Below are positions 38,450-47,872 of a stretch of DNA of 64,000 bases, piece by piece; position 1 is the first letter of the stretch, and each line of letters opens with the position of its first letter. The stretch comes from Halichondria panicea (lineage: Eukaryota; Porifera; Demospongiae; Suberitida; Halichondriidae), in contig NC_087390.1 in NCBI RefSeq assembly GCF_963675165.1, positions 5,197,250 to 5,261,249 of the forward strand. The letters are read 5' to 3'. Position numbers and translations under genes: made by a program. Below the pieces are notes generated by a model. That model did no database searches. It was given only the letters and a program-made list of their open reading frames with translations, and was not told the origin of the DNA.

Positions 38450-38533
38450 GTGCATGACAATGATTTAATTAGTGCAGTTTCAAGATCAGTTTTTTCTTAT
38501 GCACTTAATTGACTTGACTAACAGCTAAAAGAC

Positions 38534-40755
38534 ATGAAACGAAACCATGGTTTCAAAACAGATCAAGGCACAAATGATCAGAGCCGGCAACAAGAAATAT
38601 ATGAAGAAATCGACATGCCGGAGCTTCACACGTATGAGAAGACACCTAAAAGTGAACATGGAATTGTGCAAAACTCTCGGGAGCAACAATGCAAATTTTG
38701 CTACCGAATGTTTTGGGGGATTATGGCAACTATTGTGGTAATTATTGCCATTCTTGCATCTATTACTCTGATTATAGCATCAGTGGACTTTCAAGCCTTC
38801 AAGGAATTTCAAGGTAAGTCACATCTTAAGTAAAGAAAAAAATAATGTTATTGCAGTTGCATGCCCGGAGCTACCTGAATTCGAGAATAGATCAATCACT
38901 ATCACTCCTGGGCTAGTACATCGTGGGATTGGATCTACAGTGAATTATTCATGCAACCAAGGCTATTTCTTCGTGGGAATAGCCACAAGGCATTGTGTTT
39001 ATTACCAAGATTACTACACTTCACAGGGAGTAGATTTAGGTTTGTGGAACAGGAGCTCCAACTTGTAGAGGTAAGATTACGCAAGTGTAATTATCTTGGT
39101 GCTATTAACCTTAATTATTTATAGTGCAATGCCCAACACTTGACTCAGTGGATCATGGAAGTGTGATCCTCAGCTCAAGGAACATTGCCCCTGTGATTGC
39201 AACGTACTCTTGTCAGAATGGTTATCTCCTTATCGGCCCTAAGCAGAGAGAATGTGTATACTCCAGTGGTGAGGAAATTGGACAATGGAGTGGAATCATG
39301 ACATCATGTAAGTTTAGGCAGTAATCTGTGATGTTGCAACAAGCATTGATTCAATGAGAATACTGCATGTGAACATATAATTACAGTACAAAATAACCAT
39401 AATTATGTTCATATATATAGGTGAGATTGGGAGCTTAATTGATTGCAACCAGAAAAATTGTAAACTCACGACTGTTGATTGCCGCTATCGTCAAGGTTAC
39501 TGTAGCATTAGCTGCAATAGTTCAATGCCTTTTGCCTGTCACCAAGCATCTTTTGATTGTCCACAGAGAGGATTCCGAAGTGGTTGCTACATAAACTGTG
39601 CAAGTAAATATCAATATGAATGTCTTGGGACTAATACACTATGTGGAGAAAGTGGTGACTGCATTGTCGTTTGCCTTGGTCACTCTTCTTGCCAATACTC
39701 CAACGTTTCCTGTTCAAGAAATGGACAGTCTAGAATTAACTGTGCTGGCCAGCAAACGTGTCAATATTCACAATTCACTTGCTCTGAAGGTAAGCATGCA
39801 TGAGCTCTCTTTACATGTCATGTGAGTGATGTAATCCAGATATATATACACAGGTTATTCTGGAAGGAGCAGCCTAGTACACTGTCGTGGTTCATCTTCA
39901 TGTAATAGTGCTACTTTGAGTAACGCTCAGCATGTGGAGTGTAGAGGTTACTTTTCATGTAATAGTGCTACTTTGAGTAACGCTCAGCATTTGGAGTGTA
40001 GAGGTTCATCTTCATGTAATAGTGCTACTTTGAGTAACGCTCAGCATTTGGAGTGTAGAGGTTCATCTTCATGTAATAGTGCAACTTTGAGTAACGCTCA
40101 GCATTTGGAGTGTAGAGGTTCATCTTCATGTAATAGTGCTACTTTGAGTAACGCTCACCAACTGGAATGCAGTGGCTCTTCGTCATGTTACGCAGCCAGG
40201 TTGCTCAATGCTGAAGAATTGCTAAATTGTAGTGGATCATCATCATGCCAAAGTGTGAATAACATTTCTACAGAACAACTACATTGTAGCGGTAATTCTG
40301 CTTGTAGTTACAGCAGAAGAGCACTGAGTGCTACTTCAATGAACTGCAGTGGATCATCATCATGCAGAAGCTCAACCTTCGAAATTGGCCAGGTGAATTG
40401 CAATGGGGCATCATCATGTTCATCAGGTACAATAAACTGTCCTTCGAGTAGCATGTCATGTGATGTGAGCTGTTCTGGTCTCTACTCATGTAATTCTTTA
40501 ACAATTAATTGCGCTAACAACGCAGACTGCAATGTACATTGCAACAGCAGAGGATCATGTAGTTATGCTCGCATATATTGTCCAACTGGAAATTACCTCT
40601 GCAATATACATTGTGCTAATCCACTGTCTTGTGTGAGCTTGCAAATCACCAGCACACGTATATATAAAGTCAACCTACGTTGCTGTGGAGATCGGTCATG
40701 TGTTGGGACAAACGTGTCACCAACGAGCACAACGAACTGTATATACACTGTATAA
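38534..40755 (+). CDS. Type II sushi/Cys-ladder membrane protein, copy 2, with a frameshift in exon 2
   Basis: The exon plan matches copy 1: 38534-38813, 38857-39070, 39125-39307, 39421-39789, 39854-40755. The 93-residue N-terminal exon has YEEI (Y23), which fits the classical Src-family SH2 preference, then a TM at about 59-82. Exon 2 has one extra base relative to the sushi pattern near 39051, just after the conserved Trp-Asn. As read, it meets TAG at 39066-39068 before the final sushi Cys. All other exons are open and keep frame with copy 1. So this is either a recently broken gene, an allele or an assembly indel. If exon 2 were skipped the frame would not be kept (214 bp). Exon 5 is 177 bp longer than in copy 1 because of extra tandem repeats. 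The extracellular role is unknown. Confidence 0.75.
39883..40167 (+). repeat. Five 57-bp coding tandem repeats (19-residue units)
   Basis: Units start at 39883, 39940, 39997, 40054 and 40111; each encodes C-R-G-S-S-S-C-N-S-A-T-L-S-N-A-Q-H-L-E or a close variant. Units 3-5 are nearly identical at DNA level, which indicates recent expansion. Copy 1 of the gene has only about two diverged equivalents. The period stays a multiple of three, so frame is kept. Confidence 0.9.
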
Positions 40756-42211
40756 ATACCACATAGGTTATTAGACACCGGACTGAAACTAAAAAACTAT
40801 GATATTTGATTAAATAGTATGTAGTTAACATATAGATCTATCATTCATTGATTTTCATGACTCAGTGTTAGTGATACCCACTAAATTAAGTAGATGCATT
40901 GCTGGCATTCACCAACAGCTTATCATGAGATACATTTATATCATTGAACAGGTGGAAGTGTATATAGTCATACAATTGAGCAGCAAGTTTTTTAAGGTTT
41001 TGGATCATCCAAAATAGAGGAACACATGCACCGGCAAAGGGATAGCGGGGGGGCCCAACAAGTACACGGCTTGTTTATGCAAAGCCTTCTGTGATGGTGA
41101 TGCGAAAAAAGACAGTACAAACATAGTCCCTCAAATATTATGAGCAAGCAGATAGTAGTCCGTCGGAACATTCGAGACATTGATTAGATCCGAGAGTGCT
41201 GCTGTATAGATTTCCTTGCATTGTCCACAGCCCACCCAATCAATGAGTCCACACAACACAACACAAGGCTACTTGGTGATATTTAAATCGCCCAACTTTC
41301 AATCGAACAATAATAATTATGTGAGTCTTATAGTGGAGACTTGTTGCCCATGCACCTTTGCTCACCCGACCTAAGAGTGTTAATAATACCAGACTCTGCT
41401 TGACACTGCACACCAGCCAAATCAACAAACAAATCACGACCGTAACGGAAACCCATAAAACTATTATGTTTACAAGAAGAAGCTGTTTCCCCTTGTATAA
41501 TTATGCCACCATAATTATATGGCAGCATGCATCATTTCCTGTGAAAGTGTATTTCAAGAATTACATGATTGGTCAACCGTAGTGAGTTGACAATTCCCTT
41601 TGTAGTTGGTATTGTGATATTGATAATCGTATTGGTCTGTCAAATGGTTCGAGCAGATCCTAGAATCTAAAGTATTTTCCTCTGAAAACTACTTCCCCTC
41701 CTCGAGTGAGGTGTCATGCCCACAACAAATTTCTGTTCACTCGCTCGCCCGCCTCCTTATTGTCAAAGCAAATACTGCTAATTTTAGTCTGAGATGAACA
41801 TTGAAGACACATCCTTAAATACTAAGGCCGCTGATGCAGTTGGAGCTCTGTTCTCTTAGATTATGGTATGTGAGAAATAAAGGTCAATATTATTAATGAC
41901 GTGTGTTATAGGGCAAATGTGTCACCACTGAGCAAACTGTTACCACTTATGTATAATTATATACATAATTATTATCAGACAGTTAGCTAGCATGAACTGA
42001 ACAAAAGAAACTAATAGATATAGCTTAACAAACATTTTTATAATTATTATGTATCTATAACATGTGTGTAAGAATTTTCTATTCGAAATTCTGCACGGTT
42101 ATGGTATCAATAAATTATTTCCCATCATCATTAACCAATAAAAACATAGGTTAAATAACTGTCGTGTCGATCAGCCAGTATAATGTGATTTGTAAAATAA
42201 GACTGCCTGTC
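40756..42211. other. Convergent spacer between sushi/Cys-ladder copy 2 and the first VioB-like gene
   Basis: No exon seen. It carries the second copy of the duplicated 3' flank (about 40965-41380), which matches about 37130-37505. AATAAA motifs occur (for example near 41877), but their assignment to the upstream gene is unclear because of the distance. Confidence 0.5.
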
Positions 42212-45200
42212 TTAATTCTGCCAATCATAGTCAAAAATGGGTCCACAAGTTTGCTGAGGCTGCCCAGGTAGGGAAGAAGGCATTTCCATTGACATCAGCT
42301 TCTTGGCTTGGATTTGCATGCTTGACATAATAGGAATAGAGTCTTTAATAGCATCTGGTTGTCCATCGAAAGCTGCTTGAAGTGACCTTAATAGAGATCG
42401 ATACACGTCGTGAAAAGTTTTTGCTTCTTGGTATAAATGAGAATTTTTGAGGATATTCTTTGATGACGGGTTGTCTTGCATCGGCCATACGCCTTCAGGT
42501 GTAAACTCAATCTCAGCACCTCGGAAATCATAAAAGTACTGCTCGTGATCATGCAATACTCGTAGGTGATGTTTGCATGCCAGCATTTCAAATTTGAAGA
42601 AATGAGCAAGTTCGGAACTCTTTAAATAAGTAGGGTCTCTCTGTTCAGTTCCTTCCCCCTCCTCGATTATCACGTTAATAGCTTCAATCGCATCTTCAAT
42701 GCTGCTCACAGTTCTGAGTTTAATACCATCTTCATGCGCTGTCCAAGGCCAGGTCATTTGCTTGGCATCTTTGTCAAAGAAAGTGTCTCTTTCTTCCTCA
42801 TACAGTTCAATCATGCACTGTTTAATGTTCTTATAAAATGTTCCAATTGTAAGCATATGAGACTTTACTTCTTTCTCCTTGTTAGATAAAGTATCTTCGT
42901 AAACAAGTTCATTTGGGAATTCTATCATCATGAACACATCAGCAATATATTTGGGAGATGCTTTCTGTAGTGTTACATTGAGACCAGGTAACACTCCTCC
43001 CGGTATCTTCCCAGGGTAAGATGGGGCAGCCTGTGCACTGTCTATTACTGGCCGTCCACCGATAGCAATGAGCAGGTTGGCCGCTTGTACCATGTGAAGC
43101 ATTTCTTGCATTACAACTGAGCGTATGATTTCGTATGCCTCTTGATTGTACCCGTCCTTGATAGAGTAGAGAGCAGTTAAGTATGGAGGAATAGTGGAAA
43201 ATTCCAATTGTAGAGCTGTTTGTAAGTTCTCTTTCAGCTGTCTTTTTGAGCAGTGAGAGCTTGTGTACCAACTAGGAAGAGAATTGCTATCGTCATTAGA
43301 TAGTTTTAGAACTGTGGAAAGCAGAGCTTCAATATACGAATCTGTTAAATGATCTCGATTCTTTAACACATCAATGGTACGTCTAATGAACAAATCATTT
43401 TTGCATTCTTTGCAATCACTGAGAGTTTGGGTATGTGATTGTGCTGTGACCATGGCAACTTTAGAAAAGGATTGTGCTATTTCTGATTCTGCAAGCGTTG
43501 GCAGTGAATCTCCTAAACCATCCAAAAGCATGGCTACATACTCGTTTTTAGGGTAACTCTTGATCCAAGACAGCGATTTCTCTATCACCAGTCTTGTATT
43601 GTCCTTTCTCAACTTCTCACGATAAAATAAATAGGATCTATTGCAGAAACTGCTTGCTTCATATTGCTTCTCAATCATAGTATCCCAATTTAGAGGGTGG
43701 TCTTCAGTTCTCAACCATTCTTTGATCATTTCTTTTTTTGTTGGTGAGAGATCTCTAGACGCTGGCATGTAGCCTGGGTGGTTGATATCCATAGACATTG
43801 AGAAAAGAATCATATCGATATTTCGTGGTCTTGTTACAGCTTCATAATCGCCGAGTTTCAGAACGCTACTCATTGCTGGATACAGTTTCTGGTACTGAAA
43901 AAATATTGGCTTTACATGCGTGTCCCAGAAATATGGTTTCTTGTATTTCATATGGCTCCACACAAGGAATGACAATGTGTTTCCTACATTTACTGAACAC
44001 TGCTGGCTACAATTCATCTTCTCACATTGCTCACAAATACAGTAGTTAAATACGAACACCTGGCCGTCAGTATCTTTTCTTGGAGTTCCAACATCGCCTG
44101 CTACGAAATAAAATACGGCAATACCATCTTCACCTGTTGTCTGTGTGCGGGTATACTCAAGGTCAGAGTTTGTAGCATCGCCATTGGGGCTAACGTCACA
44201 GAGGGATAGGGACAGCTTCTCACTCGGCTGAACGCCATAGTGTCTCACTTTTATTCTAGCTTCAGCAGAGTCTCCTTTTTCGAGCCTGTAATTTGTATAG
44301 TCCATTGGGGCTACTAAGTACAGATCCTCACGGAGAATAATATAAACACAGTTTGAAGTGGACAAAGTGTTATTGCTTTTATCGCAGATTGTGTATCGAT
44401 CACCTTGCTTCAAAGTATTTTCAATAGGCTCTGCCTTAAAAAACACTGCAACAACTTTCCGTTTTTGAATAAACTTCAATTGCTGATCAGTAAGTTCAAA
44501 ATCTTGAATGCCCGATGTCATTTTGTACCAGTCTTTTTCCATGTAAGGAAGCTCACCAACAAGTTCAACTGTAACTTGATCATCCACAAGAATACATACA
44601 AACAGTCGGTAGAGGTGACAAAGTTCTCCGTTGGTATCGATCGGTATAGAGTTGCTAAAATCAATTGCCAATGTTGACCCAAACACATCAAAGTAGGTCG
44701 TAGTAGTGAAACTGAAAATAAGTTCACACAATGGGCTCCAAGATGGAACAGGTAAAGGAAAATTATTAATGGCCTTCATAACTCTGTTCTCGGGAAATGA
44801 TAAGGACTCACCAGCTGACGAAATACCGATACTGCCAACTATTTTGCCGTAGAGAAACCAAGGCTCTTCTGGTATCTTGTTGTAATTATATAGTGTTAAC
44901 ATTATTGAGAGAGTGTATCCATTTTCCTTGTCCTTGTGTGTGCGTTCTTTCAATGATTTGAGAGCATTGGAAGTCAACTGTTTAGACCATTGAACATTGA
45001 CAAGTTTTGAAACACTGTGGGCTGCTAGGCATACGGTTTTAGTGTGAGCACATTGCTTATCTGGATCTGTAGAGTTGGCTTGACGAAACCAGACATCCCG
45101 CTCGAGTACGGAAGGAACAAAATCTCCAATAAAAGCATCATTGCTTAGCATACTCCAATTTACACCCAACTTCATCCCATAAACACTGGGAGTCATTTCT

Positions 45201-46155
45201 TGATCTGGATCAAGCGCAGTTAATTTTGGAAGAGAGGACTCGGGATTAATTACGATCGATTCACCAATGATTTCATCTTCAATAGCTAAACCATTTTCTA
45301 GTACTACAGAAGTGACTTTGCAGTCTATCAGTGTAAAAGCGTTTGTCCCTCCTGGGTTAAATTTTTCCACAATTTCTCCTTCTTTTTTGTTTGTTGGTCC
45401 ATTGTTCAAAGTGGCTATATCTGCTCTGAATCGACCCAAAAAGTTAATCCTTGGTTTTTCTAAGAAGGATGCACTTGCTAGTTGAAACCTGTAATTTAAG
45501 CATAACAAAGATGAGTATTTGCCAGGCTTCTGTGTGACCATGGTCTATATATTAGTGGCTTCTCTCTATGCATGCAGACATTATACTAAGAAACAGATGT
45601 ACCATCGAATAATTACATCTACCCGGCTTTTCCTGCGGTTGCAATTAAGGCTCCCAAGCTGATGCTCAAAGAATTACCTGGCCAATGGTATACTACAGTA
45701 TAGACAAATGAAGCAGTCTAAAAAGTGTTGCGATATGTACTGTGTAAAAACCACTGACATTGTGATCATGCATTTGGAGCAGCTCACTCCTGTTAAAGAT
45801 CTACATACATTATATTTTGCTTACAAGTTAAAGCAACAGCTTGAAGCTATTAACTTTCCATGTCTTCCTTCACTAGATGTGGTCAGTCATTAGCATGTAC
45901 TATACACTATTGCTGAAATAAATCCTGCTTTGAGGCAACACAACTTTCTTCTTTCGAGCGATTAGCCACTAGCCTAATCTACTGTCCATATCGCATTTGC
46001 ATGTGAGGTGTAGATTTATAATAGATCATAACTACAGAAGACTCAGTGTATAACAGATATAGTTTCTAGCTATTGATACCTCCAAAGCCACAATCATTAG
46101 CAATAATAACTTACCAGATAATGAATAAATAGAGCCAGGGAGTGCTTGTCTTCAT
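42212..46155 (-). CDS. Secreted VioB/RebD-like protein with ferritin-like domain (copy 1)
   Basis: Two exons give 1,105 residues: 46115-46155 (ATG plus hydrophobic start) and 42212-45488. The donor CTG|GTAAGT and acceptor TTACAG join TG to G, making MKTSTPWLYLFIIW followed by FQLASASF, a signal peptide. The large open frame could start inside the intron, but only the spliced start gives a signal peptide, and the tandem copy has the same structure. KPRINFLGRF near the N-terminus resembles the start of bacterial VioB/RebD/StaD proteins. The C-terminal part has the ferritin-like pattern: Glu776 in LEFSTIPPYL, then Glu809-x-x-His812 in QEMLHM, with later acidic and His helices (IELYEEE, ELAHFFKFE). 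Bacterial relatives couple two indole-pyruvate imines in violacein and indolocarbazole synthesis. The substrate here is unknown; length is similar to the family. The protein ends CGPIFDYDWQN. Confidence 0.8.
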
Positions 46156-46213
46156 AGTGCACCTCGAACATCAAGCATGCAAAAGGCAACAGTAGCTAGT
46201 CCAGTGAACGTGA

Positions 46214-46225
46214 TGCGCATGCACA
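46214..46225. promoter_or_regulatory. NRF-1-like site upstream of VioB-like copy 1
   Basis: TGCGCATGCACA lies about 60 bp upstream of the ATG at 46155 and differs by one base from the palindrome at the same place before copy 2. The flanking AACGTGA and CAATAAGAT are also conserved between copies. Confidence 0.45.
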
Positions 46226-46279
46226 ATAAGATTACAATCACAGCAACCGTACGTTCTGGCAAGCTAAAAGACGGAATAA

Positions 46280-46531
46280 GGACAAAGGGTCAGAGAGATC
46301 GAGCGGGGAGTCTTCACACCCCTAGTCCTCTCAACCTGGGGAGGAATGGGCAAGGAAGCAGCAACCTTCTACAATAGGCTCGCTGACATGATAGCATCAA
46401 AGGAGACAGAAACTGAATCCCCCCTATACCCAGCTGTAATGGGATGGCTTAGATGCAGGGCTGAGGCTATCATTTGTATCCATTCGCTCCTCAATCGTGT
46501 GCATTCGAGGAAGCCACTCGTCTCTGCATAA
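46280..46531 (+). mobile_element. C-terminal relic of a retroelement reverse transcriptase
   Basis: The open frame reads VREIERGVFTPLVLSTWGGM, then GKEAATFYNRLADMIASK and MGWLRCR, before a TAA. This matches my memory of the conserved C-terminal end of LINE-like or related reverse transcriptase polyproteins in invertebrate genomes. A stop immediately precedes the fragment in frame, so only about 83 codons remain. It lies just upstream of VioB-like copy 1 and is absent from the same place before copy 2, so it inserted after, or was lost after, the duplication. Confidence 0.6.
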
Positions 46532-46769
46532 ACCAGTCTACACGGACAATATCACTCTTGTATCTCAGGAGAGGCGTGTTCCCCCTGAATATGTAATCAT
46601 GCAATCGAACTATGACACTTTCTTTGTTTATTTCCTCATTTTCAACTTTTGACTGTTTTTATTGTTACAGTAACGCATGTATACAATTATTACGGATTAT
46701 AAATAATTATTATCACATTGGTTGTTCGCCTATCCGTTATAAAAGCAAAAACTCGGCCTGGGATTGAGG

Positions 46770-47000
46770 CTAGTAAAATGAAAACACCGCGGGTGCTGAT
46801 GCCCGCGGTGAAGGTGTCAAAGCTAAAGCTATAGCAATACACATATTATATCATGATGAACATTTTGCATAAATTTTGCTGCATGCACAGAACCAGAATC
46901 GCAAAGAGTAGGTATAATGATATCGAATGATTGTTTTATGAACGATCGATGCCAAAAGTCCAAGTCTAAAGAACACGTATAGGTAACAGTATTTTGGAAT
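46770..47000 (+). repeat. Dispersed repeat copy shared with 31917-32095
   Basis: It starts AAATGAAAACACCGCGGGTG and contains a strong stem (CACCGCGGG / CCCGCGGTG, 8-base loop) at about 46785-46812. It continues with TTTTGCTGCATGCA and CGATGCCAAAAGTCCAAG. The copy at 31917 has the same order but a weaker stem. Confidence 0.55.
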
Positions 47001-47684
47001 CCTTCATTTGATTTCAGGGTGTTTTTATACAAACAGCTGTGGTGTGTATACAAATAAAGAGCTCTATAATTATGGTTGTGCAACATTTAAACAAATCGAA
47101 GTTAATAGCTTTACTTATACATGTATAGGCCTGTTCATATTATACTCTATACAGAGTTCATAATTATGCATAAGTTGTTCATTTCTACAGTATTAACGTT
47201 AACGTTATAATTATATACATCAAATATCTTGAAAGTTGGCATAGTTGTCAAAGGAGTCCAAGTAGACCAGAGTAGCATCAAACAGATCCTTGTAGTTGTC
47301 CTGAGGGGAGTGGCACATTGATGCTCATACAAAGTGTGTGGTGGAGCATACATTGTTGTTATGCATGATGAGGAACTGAGTCAATTGATGAAAAAAATTC
47401 CCCCTATATACCGTGAGTCGTAGGGGCTGTGTCCCTTGCTTGTTTTCAGCGCTTAGTTTTGAGGACCCCCGAGATATTATATATGCATGGCGTGGATACT
47501 TCAAGGCTGCCAAAAACAAATTCCAGCCATTGTTCGAAAAAGGAAAGGGATTTCATGAGGGTATTGGATGTGGCTGGGCGGTTACCAAAGGGGAAAGAAG
47601 GAACCAAAAATGGGTCAGTATTGATCATTGTAACCTCCTCACTATCCCGTTTATAGACAGAGATAGGCAAGTGTGTATAGATAT

Positions 47685-47727
47685 GGGGCGAGCATGATGT
47701 AATTGGGTATTACATCATGCTCGCCCC
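47685..47727. repeat. 19-bp perfect hairpin with 5-base loop
   Basis: GGGGCGAGCATGATGTAAT (47685-47703) pairs exactly with 47709-47727; the loop is TGGGT. It lies about 150 bp downstream of the stop codon of VioB-like copy 2, which is transcribed towards it. It may be the collapsed ends of a small element or a 3' structural RNA feature. Confidence 0.7.
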
Positions 47728-47872
47728 AAACATGCATGCTTTGCACTCTTATACTAGACTAGATGTTTTGACCTGGTAACTGTCATGTCTATGCAGATCA
47801 CATGTGTATAATTCATAGCTAAATTAAAAATTACTGGAGGTATAATCATAGTAAAATTCATGCGCATTCCTC

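Larger units (their letters stand above)
35989..38533. other. Spacer between the two sushi/Cys-ladder genes
   Basis: No exon is visible in 2.5 kb. A block starting ACCGTATAGCGC at 36216 resembles the terminus of the TIR element at 59938 and may be a decayed relative (to about 36363). The part at about 37130-37505 is duplicated downstream of the second copy (about 40965-41380). A TATAAAAA box (38442-38449) lies about 90 bp before the ATG at 38534 and is a plausible promoter element for copy 2. Confidence 0.5.
46156..47872. other. Spacer between the VioB-like genes: relic retroelement, dispersed repeat, hairpin
   Basis: It holds the upstream promoter of copy 1, a reverse-transcriptase C-terminal fragment (46280-46531), a dispersed repeat (46770-47000) and a perfect hairpin (47685-47727). 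The open frame at 47413-47697 (+) is preceded by a polypyrimidine-CAG but matches nothing I recognise, so I do not call it. Confidence 0.55.

Noticed and set aside
39883-40167. Regular tandem units as a CRISPR array
   Set aside because: The units are coding, contiguous without unique spacers, and keep a 57-bp reading-frame period.
47413-47697. 94-codon open frame (+) between the VioB-like genes
   Set aside because: No recognisable domain, no partner exons, and it runs into a perfect hairpin; no support beyond openness.
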